From contig DFFV01000117.1 in NCBI GenBank assembly GCA_002371625.1, positions 1 to 11,477 of the forward strand: a DNA stretch of 11,477 bases, read 5' to 3'. Under the pieces are notes generated by a model, which worked only from the letters and a program-made list of their open reading frames with translations, ran no database searches and was not told where the DNA came from. Shown piece after piece: positions 1 to 6,601 of this stretch. The translations under genes were made by a program, and so were the position numbers. Position 1 is the stretch's first letter. Every line of letters begins with the position of its first letter. Source of the DNA: Ruminococcus sp. UBA3767. Its GTDB lineage: Bacteria; Bacillota; Clostridia; Oscillospirales; Ruminococcaceae.

Positions 1-2
1 TT

Positions 3-93
3 TAAGGGGGAGAAACCATTTGGGGCGACAAGGACGCCTTGCCTTTATGGCGTGGGTGAGCGGACTTTTCTCCCCTCTGGTTTCTCCCCCTTA
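3..93. repeat. Inverted-repeat element with TA flanks (MITE-like candidate)
   Basis: A perfect 16-bp inverted repeat, TAAGGGGGAGAAACCA at 3-18 and its reverse complement at 78-93, encloses about 59 bp. The outermost dinucleotide on each side is TA. The unit could therefore be read as an 87-bp element (5-91) with 14-bp terminal inverted repeats and a TA target duplication, as in Tc1/mariner or IS630-derived miniature elements. The interior contains a smaller hairpin, CAAGG-acg-CCTTG. No transposase is present, and only one copy is visible here. It could also be a large stem at the end of a gene lying left of the window. The inverted repeat is seen directly; the mobile-element reading is inference. 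Confidence 0.45.
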
Positions 94-285
94 TACCCCC
101 TTTTCCGTCAATCCCCTCTTTTGCCGCCACCCGCTCAAACGTAGCTTAAACGGAAAGCAAGATTTTTATTTTTCAAGAGAGATCAGGCGACTTCCACCGC
201 CACTTTCAACAGTTCAGGAGGATAATTTCGCCGTTCCACACAATTGACAAGAACCCGAAAGCGATGTGAAAAATCACACAAAATA
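94..285. other. Intergenic stretch with no supported gene
   Basis: I see no credible coding sequence here. A pyrimidine-rich segment (about 96-125, several CCCC and CTTTT runs) follows the inverted repeat. A TTGACA hexamer is present at 244-249, but the bases 15-19 nt downstream do not form a convincing -10 box, so I do not call a promoter. Confidence 0.4.
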
Positions 286-411
286 ATAGCCCGGAGCGAC
301 ACAAAACTCGCCGTCATATCATTCCTATATGCGACGGACAAGCGGTGCCGCCGCTGCGGCAAATTCTGATTTGTAAATATGTAAAGGAGAGCGTTGAGCT
401 CTCCTTTTTTT
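286..411 (+). ncRNA. Candidate structured RNA or 3' UTR ending at a terminator
   Basis: Successive short hairpins can be drawn on the plus strand. GCGA/TCGC pairs across ACAAAAC-type sequence near 296-314. CCGTC-ATAT pairs with ATAT-gc-GACGG around 312-338. CAAAT-tctg-ATTTG lies around 360-373. The last is the strong terminator at 383-411. This string, with no plus-strand gene in front of it, fits a small RNA or the trailer of a gene left of the window. I do not recognise a known RNA family, and no good promoter is visible, so confidence is low. Confidence 0.2.
383..411 (+). terminator. Rho-independent terminator, possibly bidirectional
   Basis: A perfect 10-bp stem, AAAGGAGAGC (383-392) and GCTCTCCTTT (398-407), has a 5-nt loop GTTGA and a run of seven T on the plus strand (405-411). 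On the minus strand the same stem is followed by only TTT and then mixed bases. It may also end the minus-strand miniprotein transcript, but less efficiently. Confidence 0.8.
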
Positions 412-416
412 GCGTA

Positions 417-527
417 TTAGTTGCAGCCGCAGCCGCAGCCGTTGTTATTGCCGCATCCGCAGTTGCCTGCACAAGCGATGATAAGAACGAGGATGATGAT
501 CCACCAGCAGTTATTGTTTCCACACAT
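417..527 (-). CDS. 36-residue Cys/Gly/Asn-rich membrane miniprotein
   Basis: This short gene encodes 36 residues. It begins MCGNNNCWW, continues with a hydrophobic segment of Ile, Leu and Val (about residues 8-20), and ends in a tail made almost only of Cys, Gly and Asn, finishing GCGCGCN. Eight residues are Cys (2, 7, 19, 23, 25, 31, 33, 35), seven are Gly and eight are Asn. The start is supported by AAAGGAG at 538-544, 10 nt upstream of ATG, and by a TATAAT box at 552-557. The stop TAA lies just before the hairpin at 383-411. The design, one membrane helix plus a short Cys-Gly tail, resembles the small Cys/Gly-rich or YjcZ-like proteins of Firmicutes only in general character, and I do not assign a family. 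The tail could bind metal or form disulfides; that is inference. The longer overlapping frames on both strands lack comparable start signals. Confidence 0.6.
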   Translation of the reverse strand: MCGNNNCWWIIILVLIIACAGNCGCGNNNGCGCGCN

Positions 528-551
528 AATGAAAGTTCTCCTTTTCGTAGT

Positions 552-557
552 ATTATA
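552..557 (-). promoter_or_regulatory. Possible -10 box for the miniprotein gene
   Basis: The minus strand reads a perfect TATAAT here. It is 24 nt upstream of the miniprotein ATG and just before its AAAGGAG site, which would give a very short leader. No recognisable -35 hexamer lies 16-18 bp upstream, so the promoter is uncertain. Confidence 0.35.
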
Positions 558-613
558 AAACGCTTTGCCTGCGCTTTATAGTACAGTTTATGACGAAACG
601 GAAAAACTGTGAC

Positions 614-644
614 AAAAAAACTGCCCCGAATGATACGGAGCAGT
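614..644 (-). terminator. Rho-independent terminator of the 652-1134 gene
   Basis: On the minus strand ACTGCTCCG (644-636), a 7-nt loop and CGGGGCAGT (628-620) form a 9-bp stem with one T-G wobble, followed by seven T (620-614). It lies just past the stop codon of the minus-strand gene at 652-1134 and insulates the downstream miniprotein gene from it. Confidence 0.85.
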
Positions 645-651
645 GAGCAGC

Positions 652-1134
652 CTATTTCTTGCCGTAAAAATCGCAGAACGCCTTGAAGCAGCCCTCGTGA
701 TACGGCATCCTGTTCTGCTTTACCTGCACGAGCAGGTCGAATTTCGGTGCGTTGGTCATCTCGATGATGACTCTCTTTATCGACGAGCCTATCGTGTATC
801 TTTTGACAGTCACCGATGCGAGCTGCTGATAGGGAATGTAGAAAAACTGGTCAAATCTCGGCGCAAGGTTCTCTGCCTTGATGCCAAGACCATTGGTGCT
901 TTCAAACGGGAGAATGCCGAAGCCAAGCTCGTTGACGTTGAGCAGATAAGCTGCCCAGTTTCTGTTATTGGCTGCATTATTCATTCCCGAAACAATTCCG
1001 CCGACAGCGCCGAACATCAGAGCCTTGGTCGGTACTGCGGTGGTGGCGTAGAATATGCAGTTGTTCTGACCGATATAATTCACCTGAGCAAAAAGGCTCA
1101 TCGCACCTTCAAATGTTTCAAATACAAACATCAT
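652..1134 (-). CDS. Hypothetical protein, 160 residues, possible PH/GRAM-like fold
   Basis: I do not recognise this protein. It begins MMFVFETFEG. A small, hydrophobic, Gly-rich stretch (about 38-52) is followed by an Asn-rich segment (52-59). The C-terminal half alternates hydrophobic and polar residues in a beta-rich pattern (about 98-140) with a final aromatic segment ending FYGKK. That pattern recalls bacterial PH-like or GRAM-like domains, but this is only an impression. No signal peptide is clear. Upstream AAGGGGGAG (1137-1145) sits only 2 nt from the first ATG and 5 nt from the second (1129-1131), so the real start may be the second Met. A strong promoter (1155-1183) and a terminator (614-644) frame it as a single-gene transcript, divergent from the Clp gene. 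The overlapping plus-strand frame at 643-1158 has neither signal. Confidence 0.75.
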   Translation of the reverse strand: MMFVFETFEGAMSLFAQVNYIGQNNCIFYATTAVPTKALMFGAVGGIVSGMNNAANNRNWAAYLLNVNELGFGILPFESTNGLGIKAENLAPRFDQFFYIPYQQLASVTVKRYTIGSSIKRVIIEMTNAPKFDLLVQVKQNRMPYHEGCFKAFCDFYGKK

Positions 1135-1154
1135 ATCTCCCCCTTATACATCGA

Positions 1155-1183
1155 ATGATAACACTTTTCGACAGCTTTGTCAA
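1155..1183 (-). promoter_or_regulatory. Sigma-A promoter of the 652-1134 gene
   Basis: On the minus strand TTGACA (1183-1178), a 17-bp spacer and TATCAT (1160-1155) form a near-consensus housekeeping promoter. The start site should fall near 1148, about 14 nt upstream of the first ATG and directly before the Shine-Dalgarno sequence. Confidence 0.85.
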
Positions 1184-1207
1184 CCGTATTTTTCGCTTTG
1201 GGAAAAA

Positions 1208-1240
1208 GGACAAAACGGACAACGAAAGCAGATTTTGTCC
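1208..1240. promoter_or_regulatory. GGACAA repeat cluster, candidate operator upstream of clp
   Basis: GGACAAAA (1208-1215) is the exact reverse complement of TTTTGTCC (1233-1240), and a second direct copy, GGACAAC, lies at 1217-1223. This gives two direct half-sites 9 bp apart plus one inverted half-site, in the spacer between divergent genes. CtsR, the classic repressor of clp genes in Firmicutes, binds direct GGTCAAA heptamers with a 10-bp period. The resemblance is partial (GGACAA, 9-bp period), so the regulator is unknown. No clear sigma-A promoter for clp was found in the spacer. Confidence 0.35.
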
Positions 1241-1333
1241 GCTGCATAGACTGAACCATGCGGCGCTGCGAATAGAGCGGTGCGCATTTGTCAATAATCC
1301 TTATGCAAAAATCAACGAAAGGTGTGAAGGTAT

Positions 1334-3673
1334 ATGGATACGAGCAGTTTTGACAGCAGCAGCTACACAAGGGATTCTCAGCGCCTGATAAAGCAGGCGG
1401 CAGCACTTGCGGGCACGATGGGGCATACCTATGTGGGAACGGAGCATCTGCTGCTTGCTGCGGCAAGTCTTGACAGGTGCGCTTCCGGGGCAGTACTGAT
1501 GCGCTTTGGCATAGTCCCCTCGCTTATCGAAAGGGAGATAACCCGTGCTATCGGCAAAGGCACGCCCTGCCGTGTGGAGTGCAGCGATATGACCATGAAT
1601 GCAAGGGCAGTTATAGAAAGTGCAGCAAAGACGGCAAAGCTGTGCGGCGATAACAAAACAGGCACCGACCATATCCTGTGGGCGCTGTGTTCAAGGCACT
1701 GCAGTGCCTGCGATATAATTCGTTCCTGCGGCGTAAAGCCCGAGCTTATCAGCCGTGAATGTATCAACGCCGAGCTTTTTGCCAAAACAGCGCAGCCTGC
1801 CGTTAAGCTGAAAGCACTTGAAAAATTCGGGCGTGAGCTTACGGGAAGAAAGAACTGCGAAAAGTTCGATCCCGTGCTTTGCCGTGAGCAGGAAACGGAA
1901 ATGATGATAGAGATACTCTGCCGCCGCACCAAAAACAACCCCTGCCTTGTGGGCGAAGCAGGTGTGGGAAAAACTGCGATAGTCGAGGGGCTTGCCGCAA
2001 GGATCACCAATGCCGATGTCCCCGAAATGCTTTGCTCAAAGCGCATTTTCGCCCTTGATATAACTCTGCTGCTGGCAGGTGCAAAGTACAGGGGAGATTT
2101 TGAGGAACGCCTCAGGGACTGCCTTGCCGAAGCCGAAAAAGCAGGCGATGTGATACTTTTCATCGACGAGGTGCATAACATAATGGGAGCAGGCGCAGCA
2201 GAGGGTGCGATAGATGCCGCAAATATACTCAAGCCCCAGCTTGCAAGGGGCGGCGTAAGGCTTATCGGAGCCACCACCTTTGAGGAATACCGCAAAACTA
2301 TCGAAAAGGACAGTGCAATGGACAGGAGATTCAGCAAAATAATCATCAGCGAGCCTACCGCAGCGCAGACCGAGGAGATACTCAAAGGGCTGAAAGCAAA
2401 GTATGAGCAGCACCACAAAGTCCGCATACCCGATGATACCCTGCACCGCACGGTCGAGCTGGCGCAGCGGTATGTAACGGGCAGGTTTTTCCCCGATAAA
2501 GCAGTGGATATTCTCGATGAGGCGTGCGCCTGTGCAGTGATAAATGCACAAAGCTCGGCTTCAAGGGTGTGCACCAGCGCCGCCTTTGAGGACTATATAA
2601 GCGGAAAGATAACCCGTGATAAGTACCTTTCTATCGTGACCGATGCCTCGGGAAGAAAAAAGACAGCCGTGACTGTCGCAGATGTCGAGCAGGTCGTTTC
2701 ACGGGCAACAGGCATCGAGTGCGGCACGCTTGCAAAAAGCGATGCGCAGCGAATGGAAGCTCTTGAGCAAAAGCTGAGCCTCAGTGTCATCGGGCAGGAT
2801 GGTGCCGTAAAAGCTCTCTGCCGTGCGCTGAAAAGATGCCGTGCAGGACTTAAAAGCCCCGAAAGACCTATCGGCAGCTTTGTTTTTCTCGGTCCTACGG
2901 GCGTTGGCAAAACAATGCTTGCCAAGCAGCTCGCACAGGAGTTTTTCGGCAGCCGTGAAAGCCTTGTAAGACTTGATATGTCCGAGTATATGGAGCGCCA
3001 CAGCATCTCCCGCCTGATAGGCTCACCGCCGGGATATGTCGGCTTTGACGAGGGCGGACAGCTGACTGCAAAGGTAAGGGAAAAGCCGTATTGTCTGCTG
3101 CTGCTTGACGAGATAGAAAAAGCTCACCCCGATGTTTTCAACCTGCTGCTGCAAATTCTTGAGGAGGGTGTGCTCACCGATTCGAGCGGACGTAAGGTCA
3201 GCTTTGCGAATGTGCTCATCATCATGACCTCAAATGTCGGAGTCAAGGACTTTATGCAGAAAAAAACAGTCGGCTTTACGGGCAGCAGGCGTGAAATGAG
3301 AACTGCGCTCACACACGAGCTTGAAAGGTTCATGTCCCCCGAGCTGCTTGGCAGAATGGACGAGGTGATAGTTTTTGATGAGCTGGGTGAAAATTGCCTT
3401 GAAAAAATAGCCTCAGCCGAGCTTGAAATTCTCGGACAAAGGCTCGCAGCACTTGGCTATGAATTGCACTGCGATAAAACAGTCGCAGCAGCAGTCGCTG
3501 CAAAAGCCGCAGGTTCGGGCGCAGGTGCAAGAGAGATACGCAGGCTCGTCGCAGCGCAGATAGAAAACGCACTCAGCGAAAAGCTGCTCAGCGGCTGCGC
3601 TAAAGAGCTTTGCGTAGAGTGCCTTCCCGAGTCAAAGGAGATAACCGTCAGGGAGATGCTCAGCGTAAGTTGA
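1334..3673 (+). CDS. clpC: ClpC-like double AAA+ unfoldase (Clp protease ATP-binding subunit)
   Basis: This is a 779-residue HSP100 protein that would unfold substrates and feed them to ClpP. The N-domain has two repeats (about 12-75 and 86-146). AAA1 has Walker A GEAGVGKT (207-214), pore loop KYRG (251-254), Walker B ILFIDEVH (274-281) and Arg fingers RR (331-332). AAA2 has Walker A GPTGVGKT (520-527), pore loop GYVG (567-570), Walker B LLLLDEIE (588-595), sensor-1 TSN (632-634), Arg finger R674 and sensor-2 GAR (731-733). A VGF tripeptide (646-648) sits where ClpC carries its ClpP-docking loop, which argues against ClpB. Only about 50 residues separate DEA (395-397) from the next conserved block, fewer than in Bacillus ClpC, so the middle coiled coil is reduced. 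In the N-domain the first phospho-arginine-site Glu is kept (GTEH, E37), while the second repeat has Asp (GTDH, D112). There are 27 Cys, far more than in Bacillus ClpC. GAAGG at 1326-1330 precedes ATG. No ctsR, mcsA or mcsB is adjacent. It could be a paralog beside a standard ClpC elsewhere. Confidence 0.9.
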   Translation: MDTSSFDSSSYTRDSQRLIKQAAALAGTMGHTYVGTEHLLLAAASLDRCASGAVLMRFGIVPSLIEREITRAIGKGTPCRVECSDMTMNARAVIESAAKTAKLCGDNKTGTDHILWALCSRHCSACDIIRSCGVKPELISRECINAELFAKTAQPAVKLKALEKFGRELTGRKNCEKFDPVLCREQETEMMIEILCRRTKNNPCLVGEAGVGKTAIVEGLAARITNADVPEMLCSKRIFALDITLLLAGAKYRGDFEERLRDCLAEAEKAGDVILFIDEVHNIMGAGAAEGAIDAANILKPQLARGGVRLIGATTFEEYRKTIEKDSAMDRRFSKIIISEPTAAQTEEILKGLKAKYEQHHKVRIPDDTLHRTVELAQRYVTGRFFPDKAVDILDEACACAVINAQSSASRVCTSAAFEDYISGKITRDKYLSIVTDASGRKKTAVTVADVEQVVSRATGIECGTLAKSDAQRMEALEQKLSLSVIGQDGAVKALCRALKRCRAGLKSPERPIGSFVFLGPTGVGKTMLAKQLAQEFFGSRESLVRLDMSEYMERHSISRLIGSPPGYVGFDEGGQLTAKVREKPYCLLLLDEIEKAHPDVFNLLLQILEEGVLTDSSGRKVSFANVLIIMTSNVGVKDFMQKKTVGFTGSRREMRTALTHELERFMSPELLGRMDEVIVFDELGENCLEKIASAELEILGQRLAALGYELHCDKTVAAAVAAKAAGSGAGAREIRRLVAAQIENALSEKLLSGCAKELCVECLPESKEITVREMLSVS

Positions 3674-3709
3674 GTTAACAAAAAATTTACAATAACAATT
3701 CCAAAATCA

Positions 3710-3738
3710 GTGACAAATATAATCCAATATGTTATAAT
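3710..3738 (+). promoter_or_regulatory. Sigma-A promoter of degV
   Basis: GTGACA (3710-3715), a 17-bp AT-rich spacer and a perfect TATAAT (3733-3738) form a strong promoter. The start site should lie near 3745, giving a leader of about 34 nt with CAGGAG at 3761-3766. No intrinsic terminator was found between the Clp stop codon and this promoter. Confidence 0.85.
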
Positions 3739-3778
3739 TATAAAAATAATGTGACTGTTTCAGGAGTGTGTTATTACT

Positions 3779-4651
3779 ATGGCAGATAAAAGACCTTATA
3801 AGCTGTATTCCGATTCTACCGCCGACCTGTCCGAAGAACTGCTTCAAGGCATGGATGTGTCAATAGTCAAGCTCTCGTTTGAAATGAACGGAAAGAACTA
3901 TTGCGACGGCGATATCTCTATGGAGAAATTTTACAGCAAGCTCAGAGAGGGTGCTGTTTCCAAAACTGCGCAGATAGGACCTTCTACCTATGAGGAGGTC
4001 TTTGAAAAGGAGATACTTGCAGGCAATGATGTGCTGTATCTCGGCTTTTCCTCGGGACTCAGCGGAAGCTATAACAGCTCCTGCATCGCAAGAGATAACC
4101 TGCTTGAAAAGTACCCTGATGCGAAGATAATCTGTATAGATTCCCTGTGCGCATCTACGGGTGAAGGTCTGCTGCTTTATAAAGCGGATGAAAAGAAAAA
4201 GAGCGGAATGGATATAGATGAGCTTGCAAAGTGGATAGAGGCTACAAAGCTGCACCTTTGCCACGTTTTCACGGTAGATGACCTGAAATTTCTGCGCAGA
4301 GGAGGCAGAGTCAGCGCAACAGCTGCATTTGCAGGCACATTGCTTGGCATAAAGCCGCTGCTCCACGTTGATAACGACGGTCACCTTATCCCGCTTGGAA
4401 AGGTTAGAGGAAGAAATCAGTCGCTCAGAAAGCTCGTTGATATGATGGAGGAAAGAGTCGGCGGATGGGATAACCCGACGGTAATGATCTGTCACGGTGA
4501 TGCAAGAAGTGATGCCGAGTTTGTTGAAAAGCTCGTAAAAGAGCGCTTTGGAAAACAGACCGATGTAAAGATATGCTATACGGGAACAGTTATCGGCTCG
4601 CATTCGGGACCGGGAACAATAGCACTTTTCTTTATGGGAGAGGAAAGGTAA
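3779..4651 (+). CDS. DegV family fatty-acid-binding protein (FakB-like)
   Basis: DegV/FakB proteins hold a fatty acid in the cytoplasm and, where FakA is present, present it for phosphorylation to acyl phosphate for lipid synthesis. At 290 residues this is the usual length. Family marks are SDSTADL (11-17), the SKTAQIGPST segment (61-70), GFSSGLSGSYNS (89-100), FLRRGGRVS (171-179) and the C-terminal GSHSGPGT (273-280), which includes the conserved His that contacts the carboxylate. No signal peptide is seen. The ATG lies 12 nt after AGGAG (3762-3766), slightly far, but no better in-frame start is present. Its own promoter and terminator make it a single-gene unit. No fakA is in the window, so the fatty-acid role rests on family knowledge. 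Genomes like this often carry several DegV paralogs. Confidence 0.93.
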   Translation: MADKRPYKLYSDSTADLSEELLQGMDVSIVKLSFEMNGKNYCDGDISMEKFYSKLREGAVSKTAQIGPSTYEEVFEKEILAGNDVLYLGFSSGLSGSYNSSCIARDNLLEKYPDAKIICIDSLCASTGEGLLLYKADEKKKSGMDIDELAKWIEATKLHLCHVFTVDDLKFLRRGGRVSATAAFAGTLLGIKPLLHVDNDGHLIPLGKVRGRNQSLRKLVDMMEERVGGWDNPTVMICHGDARSDAEFVEKLVKERFGKQTDVKICYTGTVIGSHSGPGTIALFFMGEER

Positions 4652-4664
4652 AACTGAAATATAC

Positions 4665-4693
4665 AAGCTGCTGCATAATGCGGCAGCTTTTTT
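4665..4693 (+). terminator. Rho-independent terminator after degV
   Basis: AAGCTGC (4665-4671) pairs with GCAGCTT (4683-4689). An inner GCA/TGC extension is possible around TAA, and the stem is followed by T4688-4693. It sits 13 nt past the degV stop and immediately upstream of the lepA promoter, separating the two transcripts. Confidence 0.9.
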
Positions 4694-4695
4694 GT

Positions 4696-4724
4696 TTGAC
4701 AATGCGGTGTGTATGTGTTATAAT
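4696..4724 (+). promoter_or_regulatory. Perfect-consensus sigma-A promoter of the lepA unit
   Basis: TTGACA (4696-4701), exactly 17 bp, and TATAAT (4719-4724) match the housekeeping consensus at all twelve positions. The start site should be near 4731. It begins 2 nt after the T-tract of the degV terminator. Confidence 0.93.
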
Positions 4725-4727
4725 AAT

Positions 4728-4744
4728 CTATTATGGAATAATAG
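4728..4744. promoter_or_regulatory. 7-bp dyad over the lepA start site
   Basis: CTATTAT-GGA-ATAATAG is a perfect inverted repeat with a 3-nt centre. It starts 3 nt after the -10 box and covers the expected transcription start. It could be a repressor operator or, if transcribed in full, a weak AT-rich 5' hairpin. The dyad is seen; its function is inferred. Confidence 0.4.
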
Positions 4745-4769
4745 CATTCAGGGCGAAAGGATAGTTTGA

Positions 4770-6572
4770 ATGGACAGCAGCAATATCAGAAATTTCTGTA
4801 TTATAGCGCATATCGACCACGGAAAGTCTACCCTTGCCGACAGGATACTTGAGCTTACCGAAACGGTGGAGCTCAGGGAAATGGAGGACCAGCTCCTTGA
4901 TAATATGGATATCGAAAGGGAGAGGGGAATAACCATAAAGGCAAGAGCTGTAAGGCTGAAATACCACGCCGAAAACGGCGAGGACTACGTTTTTAACCTT
5001 ATAGACACTCCGGGTCATGTGGATTTCAATTATGAGGTGTCAAGGTCGCTTGTTGCCTGCGAGGGCGCAATACTTATCGTTGACGCATCACAGGGAATTG
5101 AAGCGCAGACACTTGCAAATACCTACCTTGCGATCGAGAACGATCTTGAGGTAGTGCCTGTAATAAACAAAATAGACCTGCCCAGCGCAGATCCCGAAAG
5201 AGCCTGCAATGAGGTGGAAAATATCATCGGCATACCTGCTATGGACGCTCCGAGGATATCTGCAAAAATGGGCACTAATATCAAAGAGGTGCTTGAAAGA
5301 GTCATTACCGATATCCCTGCACCAAAGGGCGATGATGAGGCTCCGCTCAAAGCGCTTATCTTTGACAGCTACTATGACCAGTATAAAGGCGTTATCATCT
5401 ATTGCCGTGTCAAAGAGGGACATATAAAAGCAGGCGATACGATAAGGCTCATGGCTACCGGCGCTGAGTTCCAGACGGTAGAGATAGGCTATATGGGCGC
5501 TAAGGAGCTTGTTCCCGTGGGCGAGCTGCACGCCGGTGAGGTCGGCTATATCGCAGCATCTATCAAGGATATAGGCGATACCCGTGTGGGCGATACCGTT
5601 ACAAATGCAGCGATGCCGTGCGATGAAGCACTGCCGGGCTATAAAAAGGTAAACCCGATGGTCTACTGCGGAATATATCCCGCTGACGGCGCAAAGTACG
5701 GCGATCTGCGTGATGCACTTGAAAAGCTGCTGCTCAACGATGCTTCGCTCTCGTTTGAACCCGAAACATCAGTTGCACTGGGCTTTGGCTTCCGCTGCGG
5801 TTTTCTCGGACTGCTGCACATGGAGATAATACAGGAAAGACTTGAAAGAGAATACAACCTCGATCTTATCACCACTGCGCCGAGCGTTACATATAAAGTC
5901 ACCCTTACAAGCGGCGAGACCGTAACGATTTATAACCCTACCAATTACCCCGATCCGGGACTGATAGCTTCAGCGCAGGAGCCTGTGGTAAATGCGCATA
6001 TATATACTCCGAGCGAGTTTGTGGGCAATATAATGGAGCTTTGTCAGGACAGGCGAGGCACATTCAAGGATATGAAGTATATCGACACAAACAGAGTCGA
6101 TCTGCATTATGTCCTGCCGCTCAACGAGATAGTTTACGACTTTTTCGATGCGCTCAAATCAAAAACAAGAGGCTATGCATCGTTTGATTATGAGATGAAG
6201 GGCTATGAACCTTCAAAGCTGGTCAAGCTGGACGTTCTGCTCAACGGCGAGCCTGTGGACGCACTTTCATTCATAGTCCACGAGGAAAAGGCTTATGCAC
6301 GAGGCAGAAGACTTACCGAAAAGCTCAAGGAGAATATCCCAAGACAGCTGTTTGAAGTGCCCGTACAGGCTGCTATCGGCGGCAAGATAATCGCAAGGGA
6401 AACAATCAAAGCGCTGCGCAAGGATGTGCTTGCAAAGTGCTACGGCGGCGATATAACCCGAAAGAAAAAGCTGCTTGAAAAACAAAAGGAAGGTAAAAAG
6501 CGTATGCGTCAGCTCGGCTCGGTAGCAGTGCCTCAGGAGGCATTCATGTCTGTGCTGAAGCTGGACGACTAA
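4770..6572 (+). CDS. lepA: Elongation factor 4 (LepA), ribosome-associated GTPase
   Basis: LepA is a translational GTPase that binds ribosomes and has been linked to back-translocation and 30S biogenesis. At 600 residues it is full length. The G domain shows G1 AHIDHGKST (13-21), G2 RGITI (52-56), G3 DTPGH (79-83, with the catalytic His), G4 NKID (133-136) and G5 SAK (164-166). The middle carries the EF-G-like domains. The C-terminus has the LepA-specific domain with the [24 protein letters not shown] signature followed by [14 protein letters not shown] (4756-4761) is 8 nt from ATG. It leads a unit with two small membrane-protein genes and hemW. The lepA-hemW neighbourhood is common in Firmicutes, although hrcA-grpE-dnaK, which often follows, is absent here. 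Confidence 0.98.
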   Translation: MDSSNIRNFCIIAHIDHGKSTLADRILELTETVELREMEDQLLDNMDIERERGITIKARAVRLKYHAENGEDYVFNLIDTPGHVDFNYEVSRSLVACEGAILIVDASQGIEAQTLANTYLAIENDLEVVPVINKIDLPSADPERACNEVENIIGIPAMDAPRISAKMGTNIKEVLERVITDIPAPKGDDEAPLKALIFDSYYDQYKGVIIYCRVKEGHIKAGDTIRLMATGAEFQTVEIGYMGAKELVPVGELHAGEVGYIAASIKDIGDTRVGDTVTNAAMPCDEALPGYKKVNPMVYCGIYPADGAKYGDLRDALEKLLLNDASLSFEPETSVALGFGFRCGFLGLLHMEIIQERLEREYNLDLITTAPSVTYKVTLTSGETVTIYNPTNYPDPGLIASAQEPVVNAHIYTPSEFVGNIMELCQDRRGTFKDMKYIDTNRVDLHYVLPLNEIVYDFFDALKSKTRGYASFDYEMKGYEPSKLVKLDVLLNGEPVDALSFIVHEEKAYARGRRLTEKLKENIPRQLFEVPVQAAIGGKIIARETIKALRKDVLAKCYGGDITRKKKLLEKQKEGKKRMRQLGSVAVPQEAFMSVLKLDD

Positions 6573-6601
6573 CGCAAGGGATAAAAGGAACGGAAGGAAT
6601 T

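Noticed and set aside
20-247. A plus-strand 75-codon open frame starting at TTG, preceded by an AAGGGGGAG stretch
   Set aside because: The purine stretch is one arm of the inverted repeat, and the frame runs through the repeat and the C-rich tract. The product looks like translated low-complexity sequence with no domain.
244-272. A sigma-A promoter starting at TTGACA 244-249
   Set aside because: The best -10 candidates match only three or four of six positions, some at abnormal spacing.
314-581. Longer frames on both strands over the miniprotein gene (345-581 plus, 314-523 minus), rich in Ala
   Set aside because: They lack ribosome sites. Their Ala and Ser runs are out-of-frame readings of the Gly/Cys/Asn codons of the 417-527 gene.
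83-1149. A 14-nt identical string, TCTCCCCCTTATAC, at 83-96 and 1136-1149
   Set aside because: The second copy is mainly a Shine-Dalgarno sequence read in reverse. One shared 14-mer in 11 kb is within chance, so I do not treat it as a repeat family.
643-1158. A 171-codon plus-strand frame opposite the 652-1134 gene
   Set aside because: It is antisense to a gene that has its own promoter, ribosome site and terminator; the plus frame has none of these.
1334-3673. Assignment of the Clp ATPase as ClpB
   Set aside because: ClpB has a middle domain of over 100 residues and no ClpP-docking loop. This protein has a short middle region and a VGF tripeptide at the docking position.
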